Shown here: piece after piece, positions 8,463-17,733 of the stretch
Layout of the letters: every line of letters starts with the position of its first letter
Position numbering within the stretch: the first letter of the stretch is position 1
DNA from: SKPH01 sp051748565
Lineage (GTDB): Bacteria > Bacillota > Dethiobacteria > DTU022
Direction of reading: 5' to 3'
Assembly (NCBI GenBank): GCA_051748565.1
Contig: JBNJHN010000008.1
Span: forward strand, 1-56,109
DNA: 56,109 nt
Made by a program: the position numbers and the translations under genes
The notes under the pieces: model-generated
Told to the model about the DNA's origin: nothing
The model's database searches: none
What the model saw: only the letters and a program-made list of their open reading frames with translations

Positions 8463-9018
8463 CATCCTTCTGCTTATAGTGTTTTCGATGCATCTTATCA
8501 GCGGACTTGGACGGGGACTATTCAAGCAGCTGTTTGATATGCTCGGCTTTTTTGTAATAATTATTCTATCCCTTTGGGGTAGCCGCAGATTCAGTGAAGT
8601 TTTGGCCGGTTATATCAATCCGGAAGACATTAGCCTCCACCACCAGGTGATTCAGGATCTCGGGGTTGATATTGCCTTTGAACAGGCGCCGCAATTAATT
8701 TCCGGTGTAATTACCTTTCTGCTGCTATTCTTATTTTTAAGCTTAATTTTTCGCTTTTTTTCCGGCGGTTTCAGGTGGGCTAACCGCATACCGGTTATCG
8801 GATTTTTTAACCGCCTGGGCGGCTTGCTGCTTGGCGGGATTGTCGGGTTGATCTATGTTTATATTATAATTGCTGCCGTATCCCTGATACCGATGCAATT
8901 TTTCATGGATGCCCTGGAAAACTCAGAAATTGCCTTTTTTGCTGATTATTATATAACTCCTACAGCAGTGGGGTTGAAAAACCAACTCCTCGATTTTTAT
9001 ATCAATTCAAACGGCTGA
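8449..9018 (+). CDS. cvpA: CvpA family membrane protein
   Basis: Integral membrane protein of the colicin V production family (189 residues). It opens MGWFDILLLIVFSMHLISGL, a first membrane helix with the family's D-x-x-L pattern, followed by the glycine-rich RGLFKQLFDMLGF and three further hydrophobic helices (about 28-48, 80-105, 124-150). ATG 8449 lies inside the end of zapA behind GGGGTGGTGA. The family's role is poorly defined; between zapA and mutS2 an envelope function is likely but not shown here. Confidence 0.85.
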   Translation: MGWFDILLLIVFSMHLISGLGRGLFKQLFDMLGFFVIIILSLWGSRRFSEVLAGYINPEDISLHHQVIQDLGVDIAFEQAPQLISGVITFLLLFLFLSLIFRFFSGGFRWANRIPVIGFFNRLGGLLLGGIVGLIYVYIIIAAVSLIPMQFFMDALENSEIAFFADYYITPTAVGLKNQLLDFYINSNG

Positions 9019-9144
9019 TCCAGGCTGGTTTCAACCGGTATGATTTTCAGTGTTGGTCATGGAGGCCAAAAAACCGGGTGATACCGGCATTTTTGGGTTG
9101 AATCATTTTTCTAAAGACATATTCAATGTGGAAGGAATTTTCCA

Positions 9145-9729
9145 TTGCGTATTCTGGAAAGTAAAATATTCCGGCAGTCAACGGTGGATGTTGCCAGGGA
9201 CCTGCTTGGCAAGTATTTATGCAGGGAGTCCGGGGAAGGTCTGGTTTGCGGTAGAATTGTAGAGACTGAAGCTTATCTAAGTGAAGATGACCCGGCCTGC
9301 CATTCTTCACGGGGTATGACCGGGCGTAATGCGAGTATGTTTGGCTCGGCAGGGAAAGCGTATATTTATTTTATATACGGTAAATATTACTGCTTTAATG
9401 TGGTAACCGGGGCAGAGGGTACTGGTGAAGCTGTATTGGTCAGGGCTGTTGAGCCGATGGTAGGATTGGATATTATGAAACAACGCCGTAGCTTTGACCG
9501 AGGCAGATATCAGCTTGCCAGCGGCCCGGGTAAACTATGTCAGGCTTTTGCAATCGATCAGGCGTTTGATGGGCATGATTTACAGAAAAAACCTTTGTAT
9601 GTGGCAGCAGATAAAACGGTGGCAAGTCGAATGCAAATTATTGCCACACCGCGTATTGGTATTTCCTCAGCGCAGGATAGATTGCTGCGCTTTATTGTAA
9701 GTGAAAGCAAATATTTATCAAGGAGATAA
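9145..9729 (+). CDS. 3-methyladenine DNA glycosylase (AAG/MPG type)
   Basis: Removes alkylated purines such as 3-methyladenine in base excision repair. The 194-residue single-domain protein fits the AAG family, with the catalytic-site segment GRIVETEAYLSEDDPACHSS (general base Glu in VETEAY), RNASMFGSAGKAYIYFIYG, and LASGPGKLCQAF near the C-terminus. TTG 9145 lies behind GGAAGGA. The 126-nt gap before it holds no clear signal. Its end is 4 nt before mutS2. Confidence 0.93.
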   Translation: MRILESKIFRQSTVDVARDLLGKYLCRESGEGLVCGRIVETEAYLSEDDPACHSSRGMTGRNASMFGSAGKAYIYFIYGKYYCFNVVTGAEGTGEAVLVRAVEPMVGLDIMKQRRSFDRGRYQLASGPGKLCQAFAIDQAFDGHDLQKKPLYVAADKTVASRMQIIATPRIGISSAQDRLLRFIVSESKYLSRR

Positions 9730-9733
9730 GCAG

Positions 9734-12124
9734 TTGGCTGAAGTGATTACAGATAGAGAAATTAAGGTGTTGGAGTTTGATACGATCCGGCAGAGCCTGG
9801 CTTCGCTGGCAACAAGCCCTATGGCCAGGCAGATGGCAGCACAATTAATCCCATCTGCTGATTACGGATTAATCGAAAAACAACAAAGAGAAACCAGTGA
9901 GGGAAGGCTGCTTTTTAGTAAAAACGCTTTCACCCCTTCTGCAGTTGAAGACATTAAACAGTATTTATCAAGGGCCGATAAAGGGTCTTTGCTGTCTGGT
10001 TCGGAACTGGCTGCAATAATGGCTTTTATAAAGGCCTCCCGCCGTTGGTCTGCTTTTTTTAAAGATAATGATAATAGATTGCTTTATCCTTTATTAGCAG
10101 ATCTTGCAATGCAGATTAGAAGCTGTCAGGAGCTTGGTTCTACGCTGGAGCGCTCTTTGGATCAGGATGGTAATATTTTAGACAACGCATCACCGGTTCT
10201 TTCTTCGATCCGTCGGAAAAAGCTGTCTTTTCAAAACAAGATCAGGGATAAACTCGATGAATATATGCGCAGCGCTAATTACAGACGATATTTGCAGGAT
10301 CCATTGGTTACCATTCGAGGCGGCCGTTATGTTTTACCGGTAAAACAAGAATATCGGCAGCATGTTGCAGGTGTGGTTCATGATCAATCTTCCAGCGGTG
10401 CAACGTTATTCATCGAACCACTGCCGGTTGTGCAGATGCAAAATGAATTGACCACCACGCAGCGCCGGGAAGAAGAGGAAATTGAACGTGTTTTATTTAC
10501 ACTTAGCGGGCAGGTAGCCACAGCAGGCGTGGATTTAGCTCAGAACAGGTCTCTTTACGCAGAGCTGGACTATATTGTTGCCCGGGGCCGTTATAGCTAT
10601 GAAACAGGCAGTACTGAACCTGTCCTTCTTTCTGAAGAAAAACCCATTATTCAATTGACTCATGCCATCCATCCCCTCTTAAGCGGTGAAAAGATCCCCC
10701 TTACAGTTGAACTTGGGGAAGAGGCGCAAACACTGGTGATTACCGGTCCGAATACCGGTGGGAAAACCGTTGCTTTGAAGACAATAGGCCTCATGGCTGT
10801 CATGGCACAAAGTGGTTTGCATCTTCCTGCCGGAAAAGAAACAAAGGTCTCTGTATTTACTGAAATCAGGGCGGATATTGGTGATGAGCAGAGCATTGCC
10901 CAATCTTTAAGCACATTTTCGGGGCATATGAAAAATATAATTGAGATTATTGCTGAAAGTAGTCCGGGGGCGCTGGTTTTACTCGATGAATTGGGAGCGG
11001 GAACGGATCCTTCTGAAGGATCGGCCCTTGCAATGGCCATTCTCGAAGAATTAACTTATAAAGGAGCACTGACGATTGCTACGACACATATCAACGAGTT
11101 AAAGCTTTTTGCCCAGGTTCAGGAAAAAATGCAAAATGCTGCTATGGAATTCGACCCTGACACACTGGCGCCTACTTACAGGCTCTTACAGGGTGTTCCC
11201 GGGCAGAGCAATGCGTTTTATATCGCCGAAGAACTGGGCTTGCCGTATCAAGTTCTCAAGAAGGCTAAAAGTTTTGTTCATCGTTCGCACGATCAAGTTG
11301 AAACGGTAATTGCCAGCCTGGTTCAAGATCAGCAGCGTCTGCACCGGGACAGCCGCCAGGCGGCATTTGATAGGAGCAGGGCCGAAGTACTGATGGAAGA
11401 ACTGGAAAAAGAGCGAGAATTGCTAAGAGCCAGGCGTGATGACGTTTTACAGGAGGCTCGCGAAGAAGCACGCAAGATAATCAAAGGAGTGAAATATACC
11501 GCCGACCAGTTAATGAAGGAGCTGCGGGAACTAAAAAATACAAACATTGAGAACCCTCAGGCCAGAGCAGAAGAACTGCGGCGGGATTTGAACCTGATCC
11601 AAAAAGATATCGAATCGGATGAAGATGAAGCAGAGAGCGAACTTAGCTGCCTTACTAGTGATGACCTTGCCGTAGGACAGATCGTTTACATAAGCAGCCT
11701 AAAACAGAGGGGAGAGATTGTTACTTTTTCAGCCGAGGAAGCGTTAGTCCAGGTAGGCTCAATGAAGGTGCACCTTCCCCTGCGTGAACTGAAACAAGAC
11801 CATAAAAAAAATGCTGATATACCCGGAAAAGAGAAAAAGATTGAAAAGCGAGGCTACTCAGTGCAGAAAGATTTAGCGATCAGCAACTCAATCGACCTGC
11901 GCGGATTAAACTTAGATGAAGCCCGCCCATTAGTCGATAAACTTCTCGATAATGCTCTTTGGGCCGGTCTAAACAAAGTTGATTTAATTCATGGCAAAGG
12001 AACTGGCAAATTAAAACTGGGCCTGCGAGACTATTTAAAGGAGCATCCTCTTGTCAGTGCATTTCGAAGCGGAAGTTCTGCCGAAGGCGGTGAAGGGGTA
12101 ACTGTTGTTGAGATCAAATCATAA
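9734..12124 (+). CDS. mutS2: Endonuclease MutS2
   Basis: MutS-like ATPase with a C-terminal Smr nuclease domain. Known roles are suppression of homologous recombination and, in Bacillus, splitting of collided ribosomes. The 796-residue protein has the clamp/lever region first, Walker A GPNTGGKT at 338-345, Walker B LVLLDELGAGTDP, a long charged coiled coil (about 510-630), a KOW-like segment (DLAVGQIVYI) and the Smr domain (about 718-796, with LDLRG-like SIDLRGLNLDEA and LIHGKGTGKL). TTG 9734 is 7 nt behind AGGAGA; an in-frame GTG further upstream lies inside the glycosylase gene and has no such site. Confidence 0.97.
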   Translation: MAEVITDREIKVLEFDTIRQSLASLATSPMARQMAAQLIPSADYGLIEKQQRETSEGRLLFSKNAFTPSAVEDIKQYLSRADKGSLLSGSELAAIMAFIKASRRWSAFFKDNDNRLLYPLLADLAMQIRSCQELGSTLERSLDQDGNILDNASPVLSSIRRKKLSFQNKIRDKLDEYMRSANYRRYLQDPLVTIRGGRYVLPVKQEYRQHVAGVVHDQSSSGATLFIEPLPVVQMQNELTTTQRREEEEIERVLFTLSGQVATAGVDLAQNRSLYAELDYIVARGRYSYETGSTEPVLLSEEKPIIQLTHAIHPLLSGEKIPLTVELGEEAQTLVITGPNTGGKTVALKTIGLMAVMAQSGLHLPAGKETKVSVFTEIRADIGDEQSIAQSLSTFSGHMKNIIEIIAESSPGALVLLDELGAGTDPSEGSALAMAILEELTYKGALTIATTHINELKLFAQVQEKMQNAAMEFDPDTLAPTYRLLQGVPGQSNAFYIAEELGLPYQVLKKAKSFVHRSHDQVETVIASLVQDQQRLHRDSRQAAFDRSRAEVLMEELEKERELLRARRDDVLQEAREEARKIIKGVKYTADQLMKELRELKNTNIENPQARAEELRRDLNLIQKDIESDEDEAESELSCLTSDDLAVGQIVYISSLKQRGEIVTFSAEEALVQVGSMKVHLPLRELKQDHKKNADIPGKEKKIEKRGYSVQKDLAISNSIDLRGLNLDEARPLVDKLLDNALWAGLNKVDLIHGKGTGKLKLGLRDYLKEHPLVSAFRSGSSAEGGEGVTVVEIKS

Positions 12125-12148
12125 ACAGAAAAATGACGGGTGACCGTA

Positions 12149-12415
12149 ATGAGCAATAAAGATCTCGAGGGTTTGGTTTTAAAAATACTTGAGCCTGGAA
12201 TTTATAAAACTACCGGACAGGTAGTTGAAGAGTTCCGCATGGAATACCCTGCACAGTGGAGAGAGCTGGAAAAAGAAGGGGAGATGCTTTATGGCAGCGG
12301 CTGCAGTTCGCTCCAACAGCCTGCCACGCGCATCTCCCAGATTCTTTTATCCTTACCTGCAGAAAAGGTTTTTTCCCTGCGCAAAAATAACGATTATTAC
12401 TGGAGTAAAAGATAA
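12149..12415 (+). CDS. Conserved-looking small protein of unknown function
   Basis: I do not recognise this 88-residue protein. It looks folded rather than random, with an N-terminal helix (KDLEGLVLKILEPGIYKTT), a helical middle, YGSGCSSLQQPATRISQILL, and a basic end with FSLRKNNDYYWSKR. The pattern of helix, helix, then a beta-like basic wing could be a winged-helix DNA-binding domain, but this is only an impression. It starts at ATG 12149 behind GGGTGA; GTG 12140 is an in-frame alternative. It lies 24 nt after mutS2, same strand, and ends 20 nt before the convergent penicillin-binding protein gene. Confidence 0.6.
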   Translation: MSNKDLEGLVLKILEPGIYKTTGQVVEEFRMEYPAQWRELEKEGEMLYGSGCSSLQQPATRISQILLSLPAEKVFSLRKNNDYYWSKR

Positions 12416-12435
12416 TTCAGCTTGGTCTGGATTTC

Positions 12436-15273
12436 CTAATTTTCAGGCCCGTCTGATACGACAAGTGTTACCTGGGTGCCCCTTGTTACAATTGTTCCTG
12501 GTGCCGGACTTTGCTGGATGACCTGATTTAATATCACGGTATTACTATATTGGCGTCTGATTACCATGCTCAGGCCTGCCCGGGATACATTCATTTCGGC
12601 GATCGCCTGGAACTTGCCGATTACATCAGGTACAATTACAGGTCCCGTATCAGGCTGTTCGGTAACCCCTCCGCCGGGCATAGTTCTGGTACTGATTAAT
12701 ATTGTGGCCGGTTCAGACAGCTGTCCTTCCATATCCAGAACCGCAAGGGTGTAAACATATAAGGCATTATCTTCAATCCCGACATCTAAGTATTGACGCG
12801 AATCTGCATCAAGTTCTATTTTAGCATCTCTATCGGTTTCCCCCTGCATACTTCTCCTTAAGATAAAACTGTCCACCGGCGGACCGTCGTATTCCCACTG
12901 CAGGGTAACTCCATCAGCCGTAATATAAGCATTAAATAAACTGATTTCATTGGTTGTCTGTCCGGCTTGTTCAGCCATATCGCCGAATAAATCTCCAGCG
13001 GGCATTTCCTCAGCATCTTCCGGTCCTCTCCCGGGTCCGCCTCTTCTTGACCAGCGTTCATCTGTAACAATAAAAGGAGGACGGTTGTAAAACATCCCTG
13101 AATGCATATCGCAGGTCTGATTGGGAGTGCGGCCTTCGATAAAGTAATCACTGCGGACTGTTCCTGCCGCATTGCAGGATTCATTTGGCAGAAGCCCTGA
13201 TTTGCTGCAGACAGCAACCTGGACAAGGCCTTCCGGTCTTTCAAATTCTTTTATTTCCAATGTTTCAAACGCTTCCAGAAAGACTTCACGCAAAAAAGCA
13301 GTCGAATAGCGCCATCCCTGCTGGATGCTACCCATTCGCGGTTCATCATAGCCCATCCAAAATGATGCTACCAGGTTTGGAGTATAAGCTACGAGGTAAA
13401 CGTCTTTCCAGTCGTCGGTAGTACCGGTTTTAGCGGCAACAGGACGATCTATTTGCAGGGCCCTGCCTAAATACTTGGTAACAAAATCCTGAAGGATATC
13501 GTTGACCAGAAATGCAGCCTGAGGGCTTAAAATTTGCCGGGGGTCTGCTCTTTTTTCATACAAAACTTCGCCATTACGGTCCAGAATTTTTTCCACAGTG
13601 TGCAGATCTATGCGGACTCCATTATTGGCAAGCACACTATAAGCCTGGGTCATGTCGATGGCACTTACTCCGCTGGTAAATCCACCAAGGGTGAGGCTTA
13701 AGTTATCAACTTCGCTGGGATGGAGAGTTGATATGCCCATTTTCCGGGCATACTCGGCACCTACATTAGGCCCCAGCTCTTCAAAAGCACGAACTGCAGG
13801 TATGTTATAAGAGAAGTAGAGAGCCTCACGGGCCGGAAGCATCCCCCTGAACCTGTAATCGAAGTTTTCCGGAAACCAGTCGCCCCTGGGTCCGATATAA
13901 GGAGAATCGTCCAATGTCGAGCCGGCACCTGCAAGAGTGCCTTCTTCAAAAGCAGGTCCGTAGGTGATAATTGGTTTAATTGCTGAACCGGGTTGACGCA
14001 GTGAATTGAAACGAAGGACTTCATCTACATTCTTACGATAATCCCGTCCCCCACCAAGAGCCTTGATTTGACCGGTAGTAGGATCGGCAAGCACAATTGC
14101 CGCCTGGGGCTGTGCCACTCCATCTTCTTCGTCGACCATTTCCTGCAGCTGTGTCCGTGTCAGGTCGCGTTCAGAAGGAAGGGCGTTTATTGCTTCACGG
14201 GCCTGTGCCATGTTTACAAAGATAGTAGAAGGGTAAAGTTCGCTCCGGGCTAAGACCTCTTCTACATGACTCTGCATTGAAGGATCCAGGGTTGTATAAA
14301 CCCGCAGTCCGTCAGTGTAAATAGCCCGGTAGGCTTCTTCCCGTGATCCAATTGTAGGTATAGCGCTTAGTATTCGAATCAGCTCATTATGAACAACATA
14401 ATCCACAAAATGTGGATAAGGATATTCCCGGCTTCGGGGTTCTGCATAGTTTATATGCTGCTCTAAAGCATTGCGATACTCGGCTTCGCTGATATAATCA
14501 AGCCTGTGCATGCTGGAGAGAACTAAGTTCATGCGCCCCCTGGCTGCGGTTTCATTGTCAATCGGATTGTAAAAGTTGGGAGATCGCACTGCTCCGGCCA
14601 ACATTGCTGCTTCAGCGATAGTCAGGTCACCGGCGCTTTTGTTAAAGTAAGTCTGGGCAGCAGCCTCTACTCCGTAAGCACCATTACCAAAATATATCCG
14701 GTTTAAATAAAGCTCCAGTATTTCTTCTTTGGCATAGTTGCGTTCGAGTTGAATAGCCAACCAGATTTCCTGAATTTTACGTTCATAACTGGTTTCTGTA
14801 GTCAAAAAAGCGTTTTGAGCCAGCTGCTGTGTTATGGTGCTTGCCCCCTGGACAATAGAGCCTGCCTGAAAGTTTGCATATGCAGCACGAACACTGCCCA
14901 CTATATCAAAACCGAAATGATGGTCGAATCGTTCGTCCTCGATAGCAATAAAAGCCCGTTGAACATGCTCAGGAATATCGGACAAACTTATAACAATACG
15001 GTTCTGTTCTTCGTGCAGGGCGGTTATTTCCTTGCCATCGATATCATAGATGTAAGATGTTTCTACTGTGGCCAGCCGTGATGGATCGAGGGCAGGTGCT
15101 TCGTTAACATACTCGGCGATCACTTTCGCTGTAGCTGCGCTACTGGCCAGTAAAAACAGCAGTAAAATCAGCAGCGCCATCTTTAGTACTCTGCGTTTTT
15201 TGCGCGGATTCTTACTTTTATGTTTTGATTTTGAATTCGGTTGTTGATCAAACGGTATCTTTTTTTCAGCCAA
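12436..15273 (-). CDS. Class A penicillin-binding protein with FN3-like and PASTA C-terminus
   Basis: Bifunctional peptidoglycan synthase with both glycosyltransferase and DD-transpeptidase activities. Order: short cytoplasmic basic tail, one membrane anchor (about 31-52), GT51 glycosyltransferase (EDERFDHHFGFDIVG, QGASTITQQLAQN), transpeptidase with Ser-x-x-Lys in RQPGSAIKPI, Ser-x-Asn in FSYNIPAVR and KTGTTDDWKD, then a Gly/Pro/Glu-rich linker, a fibronectin III-like segment and one PASTA domain (VPDVIGKFQAIAEMNVSRAG) to the end. About 945 residues. The GAGGAGG site is 8 nt before the TTG at 15273; the upstream in-frame TTG 15303 precedes that site. Monocistronic and convergent with the small gene at 12149. 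Confidence 0.93.
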   Translation of the reverse strand: MAEKKIPFDQQPNSKSKHKSKNPRKKRRVLKMALLILLLFLLASSAATAKVIAEYVNEAPALDPSRLATVETSYIYDIDGKEITALHEEQNRIVISLSDIPEHVQRAFIAIEDERFDHHFGFDIVGSVRAAYANFQAGSIVQGASTITQQLAQNAFLTTETSYERKIQEIWLAIQLERNYAKEEILELYLNRIYFGNGAYGVEAAAQTYFNKSAGDLTIAEAAMLAGAVRSPNFYNPIDNETAARGRMNLVLSSMHRLDYISEAEYRNALEQHINYAEPRSREYPYPHFVDYVVHNELIRILSAIPTIGSREEAYRAIYTDGLRVYTTLDPSMQSHVEEVLARSELYPSTIFVNMAQAREAINALPSERDLTRTQLQEMVDEEDGVAQPQAAIVLADPTTGQIKALGGGRDYRKNVDEVLRFNSLRQPGSAIKPIITYGPAFEEGTLAGAGSTLDDSPYIGPRGDWFPENFDYRFRGMLPAREALYFSYNIPAVRAFEELGPNVGAEYARKMGISTLHPSEVDNLSLTLGGFTSGVSAIDMTQAYSVLANNGVRIDLHTVEKILDRNGEVLYEKRADPRQILSPQAAFLVNDILQDFVTKYLGRALQIDRPVAAKTGTTDDWKDVYLVAYTPNLVASFWMGYDEPRMGSIQQGWRYSTAFLREVFLEAFETLEIKEFERPEGLVQVAVCSKSGLLPNESCNAAGTVRSDYFIEGRTPNQTCDMHSGMFYNRPPFIVTDERWSRRGGPGRGPEDAEEMPAGDLFGDMAEQAGQTTNEISLFNAYITADGVTLQWEYDGPPVDSFILRRSMQGETDRDAKIELDADSRQYLDVGIEDNALYVYTLAVLDMEGQLSEPATILISTRTMPGGGVTEQPDTGPVIVPDVIGKFQAIAEMNVSRAGLSMVIRRQYSNTVILNQVIQQSPAPGTIVTRGTQVTLVVSDGPEN

Positions 15274-15318
15274 TTCGGTGTCATCCTCCTCAAAGTCAAT
15301 CAAAAATCATCTGTTCTG

Positions 15319-15324
15319 ATTATA
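15319..15324 (-). promoter_or_regulatory. Extended -10 promoter for the penicillin-binding protein gene
   Basis: On the reverse strand TATAAT is preceded by TGT, forming the extended -10 pattern TGnTATAAT, about 45 nt upstream of the chosen start. No good -35 hexamer is visible, as is common with extended -10 promoters. Confidence 0.5.
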
Positions 15325-15501
15325 ACATAAATGCACAATGCTTATAATTTTGAACTGCTCACATCCGACATTCCAATAAGGTAATTTTTATTTACTTAAA
15401 ACCGATTAGGGGATACCTTTTTATTAGTTGATCATGTAAAATATTAAATAGTGAAATTAAATAAACCTGGATAAGTGGTTTTGTCAAGGGAGGATTCGCA
15501 G

Positions 15502-17682
15502 ATGATAAACCGGCAGCAGCAAATAGATAACAGTAAAAAAGATAGTAATCTTGAGACATTTTTCTACCCAAATTCAATTGCGGTAATAGGAGCCAGTCAG
15601 AATCCTCTGAAACCGAATGGGATTCCCCTGTATCTTCTGAATATGTTCAGCTATAAAGGGGATGTATATCCGGTTAATCCAAAGTATGATCGGGTTGGGG
15701 GATTGAAATGTTACCGTTCTGTTCTTGACATCGAAGCACCTGTCGATATGGCAATTATCGGTGTTGCTGAAGCACAGGCCATGAATGTTTTGAAAGAATG
15801 TGCAGATAAAAAGGTTAAGTCGGTTATCATCTTTACATCCGGATTTGCAGAAATTGGCGAAAAAGGTCGCACAAAACAGGCTGAAATGAAAATAATGGCT
15901 GAAGAAAGTGGTATGCGTATACTCGGACCTAACTGTCTTGGTGTAATGAATTATTACAACGGCACCATGGCCAGTTTCTTTTATAATGAGGAAAAAAAGG
16001 ACCTTGTTTACCCAAAAACACTCTCTTTTATTACCCAAAGCGGTGGTTTGGGTGGAATTATCTACCAGATGGTAATTCAGCTGTCAATCGGTTTTAATTA
16101 TTTTGTCAGTACCGGGAACGAGGCGGATGTTTCTTTTGCAGAAGTGCTTGACTATCTTGTCAAGCGAGATGAAGTATCGATAGTTGCCGGTTATCTTGAG
16201 GGTTTGCAGGGAGATGGAAGGCTTTTAATTGAAGCGTGCCGTAACGCCCTTGAAAAAGGCAAGCTTGTTACCATATTAAAGGTAGGGCGCACCGCCAGTG
16301 GAGCTGCTGCTGCATCTTCACATACAGGAACACTTGTTGGTGCAGATGAAGTATACGATGGTCTGTTCAGACAATTTTGCGTGCCGCGTGCCGACGATGT
16401 TGAGCAGATGAATGCGCTGATCACCCTTTTTGCTGCAGGCCGTTTGCCTGCCGGTAAAAGGATCGCTGTAATTACAATTTCCGGGGGCGGCGGTGTTGTG
16501 GTAGCAGATAAATGTCCTGAATATGGTTTGGAAGTCGTAAGCCTGAACGAGTCTACTCAGCAGAGCCTTAGAGAATTTTTTCCGACTTTCGGGGCTGTAC
16601 GAAACCCTGTGGATTTAACTTCGCAGCTGTTCTTGGATACTAAACTTTCCCAGAAAGCACTGCGCCTGGTTATGCAGGATCCTGAAATTGATGTTGCCGG
16701 GTTTTTTTACAATCTGGAAATGCCTGATCCGGAAGCCAGCAAAAAAATAATCGAGGTGTATAAAGAAACAGATAAACCACTGATCGTTTTTACCTGGCCG
16801 ACCGGACAGGGTTACGCTCTGGAAGCTAAAAAGAACCTGGTTCAGGCAGGCATTCCGGTAATTGAACATATTCCGAGCGGCCTTTGGGCAATAAGTGCTC
16901 TGGCTGATTGGGTTAATAAGGCTAAGGAACCTTTTCTTTATCCTCAATATAAGGCCGGGGAGGAACAAAATAAATCTTTGGAACAGTTTGCCAGGTTTCG
17001 TCAAGAAAAGGTCAGTGCCATGACAGAATGGCGTTCGAAACTAATCCTTGATGCCTACAAGATTCCCATAACAAGGGAACGCCTGGCTGAAACAGCCGAG
17101 GAAGCAGTGAGTGCAGCCGAAGAGATAGGTTACCCGGTTGTTTTAAAAGTAATGTCCCCGGACCTGTTGCATAAAACCGAAGTTGGGGGAGTGATTTTAA
17201 ATATTTCCGGACCGGATGAAGTTAAAAAAGCTTTTGGACAAATTTTAGAGCGGGCGAATAAAAGCAACCCGGCAGCAGTTATTGAGGGAATTTTGGTTCA
17301 GGAAATGCTTGGCCAGGGTCTGGAAGTATTCGTCGGCATTAAAAAAGATCCGGTATTCGGCCCGGCCGTAGCTTTTGGCCTTGGCGGGATTTTTGTTGAA
17401 GTTCTAAAAGATACTGCTATAAGGATCGCGCCCCTGCGTGAAGAAGATGCAAGAGAAATGATTAATGAAATCAAAGGAAAAGCCCTATTTGAGGGAGTTC
17501 GAGGTCGACCGCCGGTTGATGTCGATGCGCTGGTTGATATTTTGATGAAAGTATCACGCCTGGCCGTTGAGTTGAAAGACTCAATTGGTGAAATCGATAT
17601 CAACCCGCTTATTGTATTTGAAAAAGGAGCGGGCGTTGTTGCCGCAGATGCATTGATAGTTCCGGCAAAAAACCCTGCATGA
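15502..17682 (+). CDS. ADP-forming acyl-CoA (acetyl-CoA) synthetase, fused alpha-beta
   Basis: Converts acyl-CoA, ADP and phosphate to the free acid, CoA and ATP (or the reverse). The 726-residue fusion has an N-terminal CoA-binding Rossmann domain (PNSIAVIGASQNP at about 20), a succinyl-CoA-ligase-like domain with the likely phospho-His274 in ASSHTGTLVG, and a C-terminal ATP-grasp domain with the second conserved His557 in LHKTEVGGVILN and GEIDINPLIV at the end. Both phosphate-relay histidines of the ACD family are present. ATG 15502 is 8 nt behind GGGAGG. Substrate range (acetate, branched or aromatic acids) cannot be read from sequence. The gene appears monocistronic. Confidence 0.88.
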   Translation: MINRQQQIDNSKKDSNLETFFYPNSIAVIGASQNPLKPNGIPLYLLNMFSYKGDVYPVNPKYDRVGGLKCYRSVLDIEAPVDMAIIGVAEAQAMNVLKECADKKVKSVIIFTSGFAEIGEKGRTKQAEMKIMAEESGMRILGPNCLGVMNYYNGTMASFFYNEEKKDLVYPKTLSFITQSGGLGGIIYQMVIQLSIGFNYFVSTGNEADVSFAEVLDYLVKRDEVSIVAGYLEGLQGDGRLLIEACRNALEKGKLVTILKVGRTASGAAAASSHTGTLVGADEVYDGLFRQFCVPRADDVEQMNALITLFAAGRLPAGKRIAVITISGGGGVVVADKCPEYGLEVVSLNESTQQSLREFFPTFGAVRNPVDLTSQLFLDTKLSQKALRLVMQDPEIDVAGFFYNLEMPDPEASKKIIEVYKETDKPLIVFTWPTGQGYALEAKKNLVQAGIPVIEHIPSGLWAISALADWVNKAKEPFLYPQYKAGEEQNKSLEQFARFRQEKVSAMTEWRSKLILDAYKIPITRERLAETAEEAVSAAEEIGYPVVLKVMSPDLLHKTEVGGVILNISGPDEVKKAFGQILERANKSNPAAVIEGILVQEMLGQGLEVFVGIKKDPVFGPAVAFGLGGIFVEVLKDTAIRIAPLREEDAREMINEIKGKALFEGVRGRPPVDVDALVDILMKVSRLAVELKDSIGEIDINPLIVFEKGAGVVAADALIVPAKNPA

Positions 17683-17688
17683 TCTGAC

Positions 17689-17716
17689 ATGACAAAATTT
17701 GTACTTATGTTATAAT
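17689..17716 (+). promoter_or_regulatory. Promoter of the NusG-II protein gene
   Basis: ATGACA (17689-17694) and a perfect TATAAT (17711-17716) with a 16-nt spacer, directly before the gene at 17734. The start codon would lie only about 10 nt after the expected transcription start, so the leader is very short. Confidence 0.5.
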
Positions 17717-17733
17717 AATAACCGGGTGAAAAA

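Noticed and set aside
9061..9095. CCGG-6-CCGG followed by TTTTT as a terminator after cvpA
   Set aside because: Only a 4-bp stem of self-complementary CCGG; too weak to support.
10660..11040. Long open frames opposite to mutS2 and other genes
   Set aside because: They are antisense shadows of clearly conserved proteins, with no ribosome-binding sites and no recognisable product.
15361..15501. A convincing promoter of the acyl-CoA synthetase gene
   Set aside because: TTGATC and several A/T-rich hexamers occur, but none with suitable spacing.
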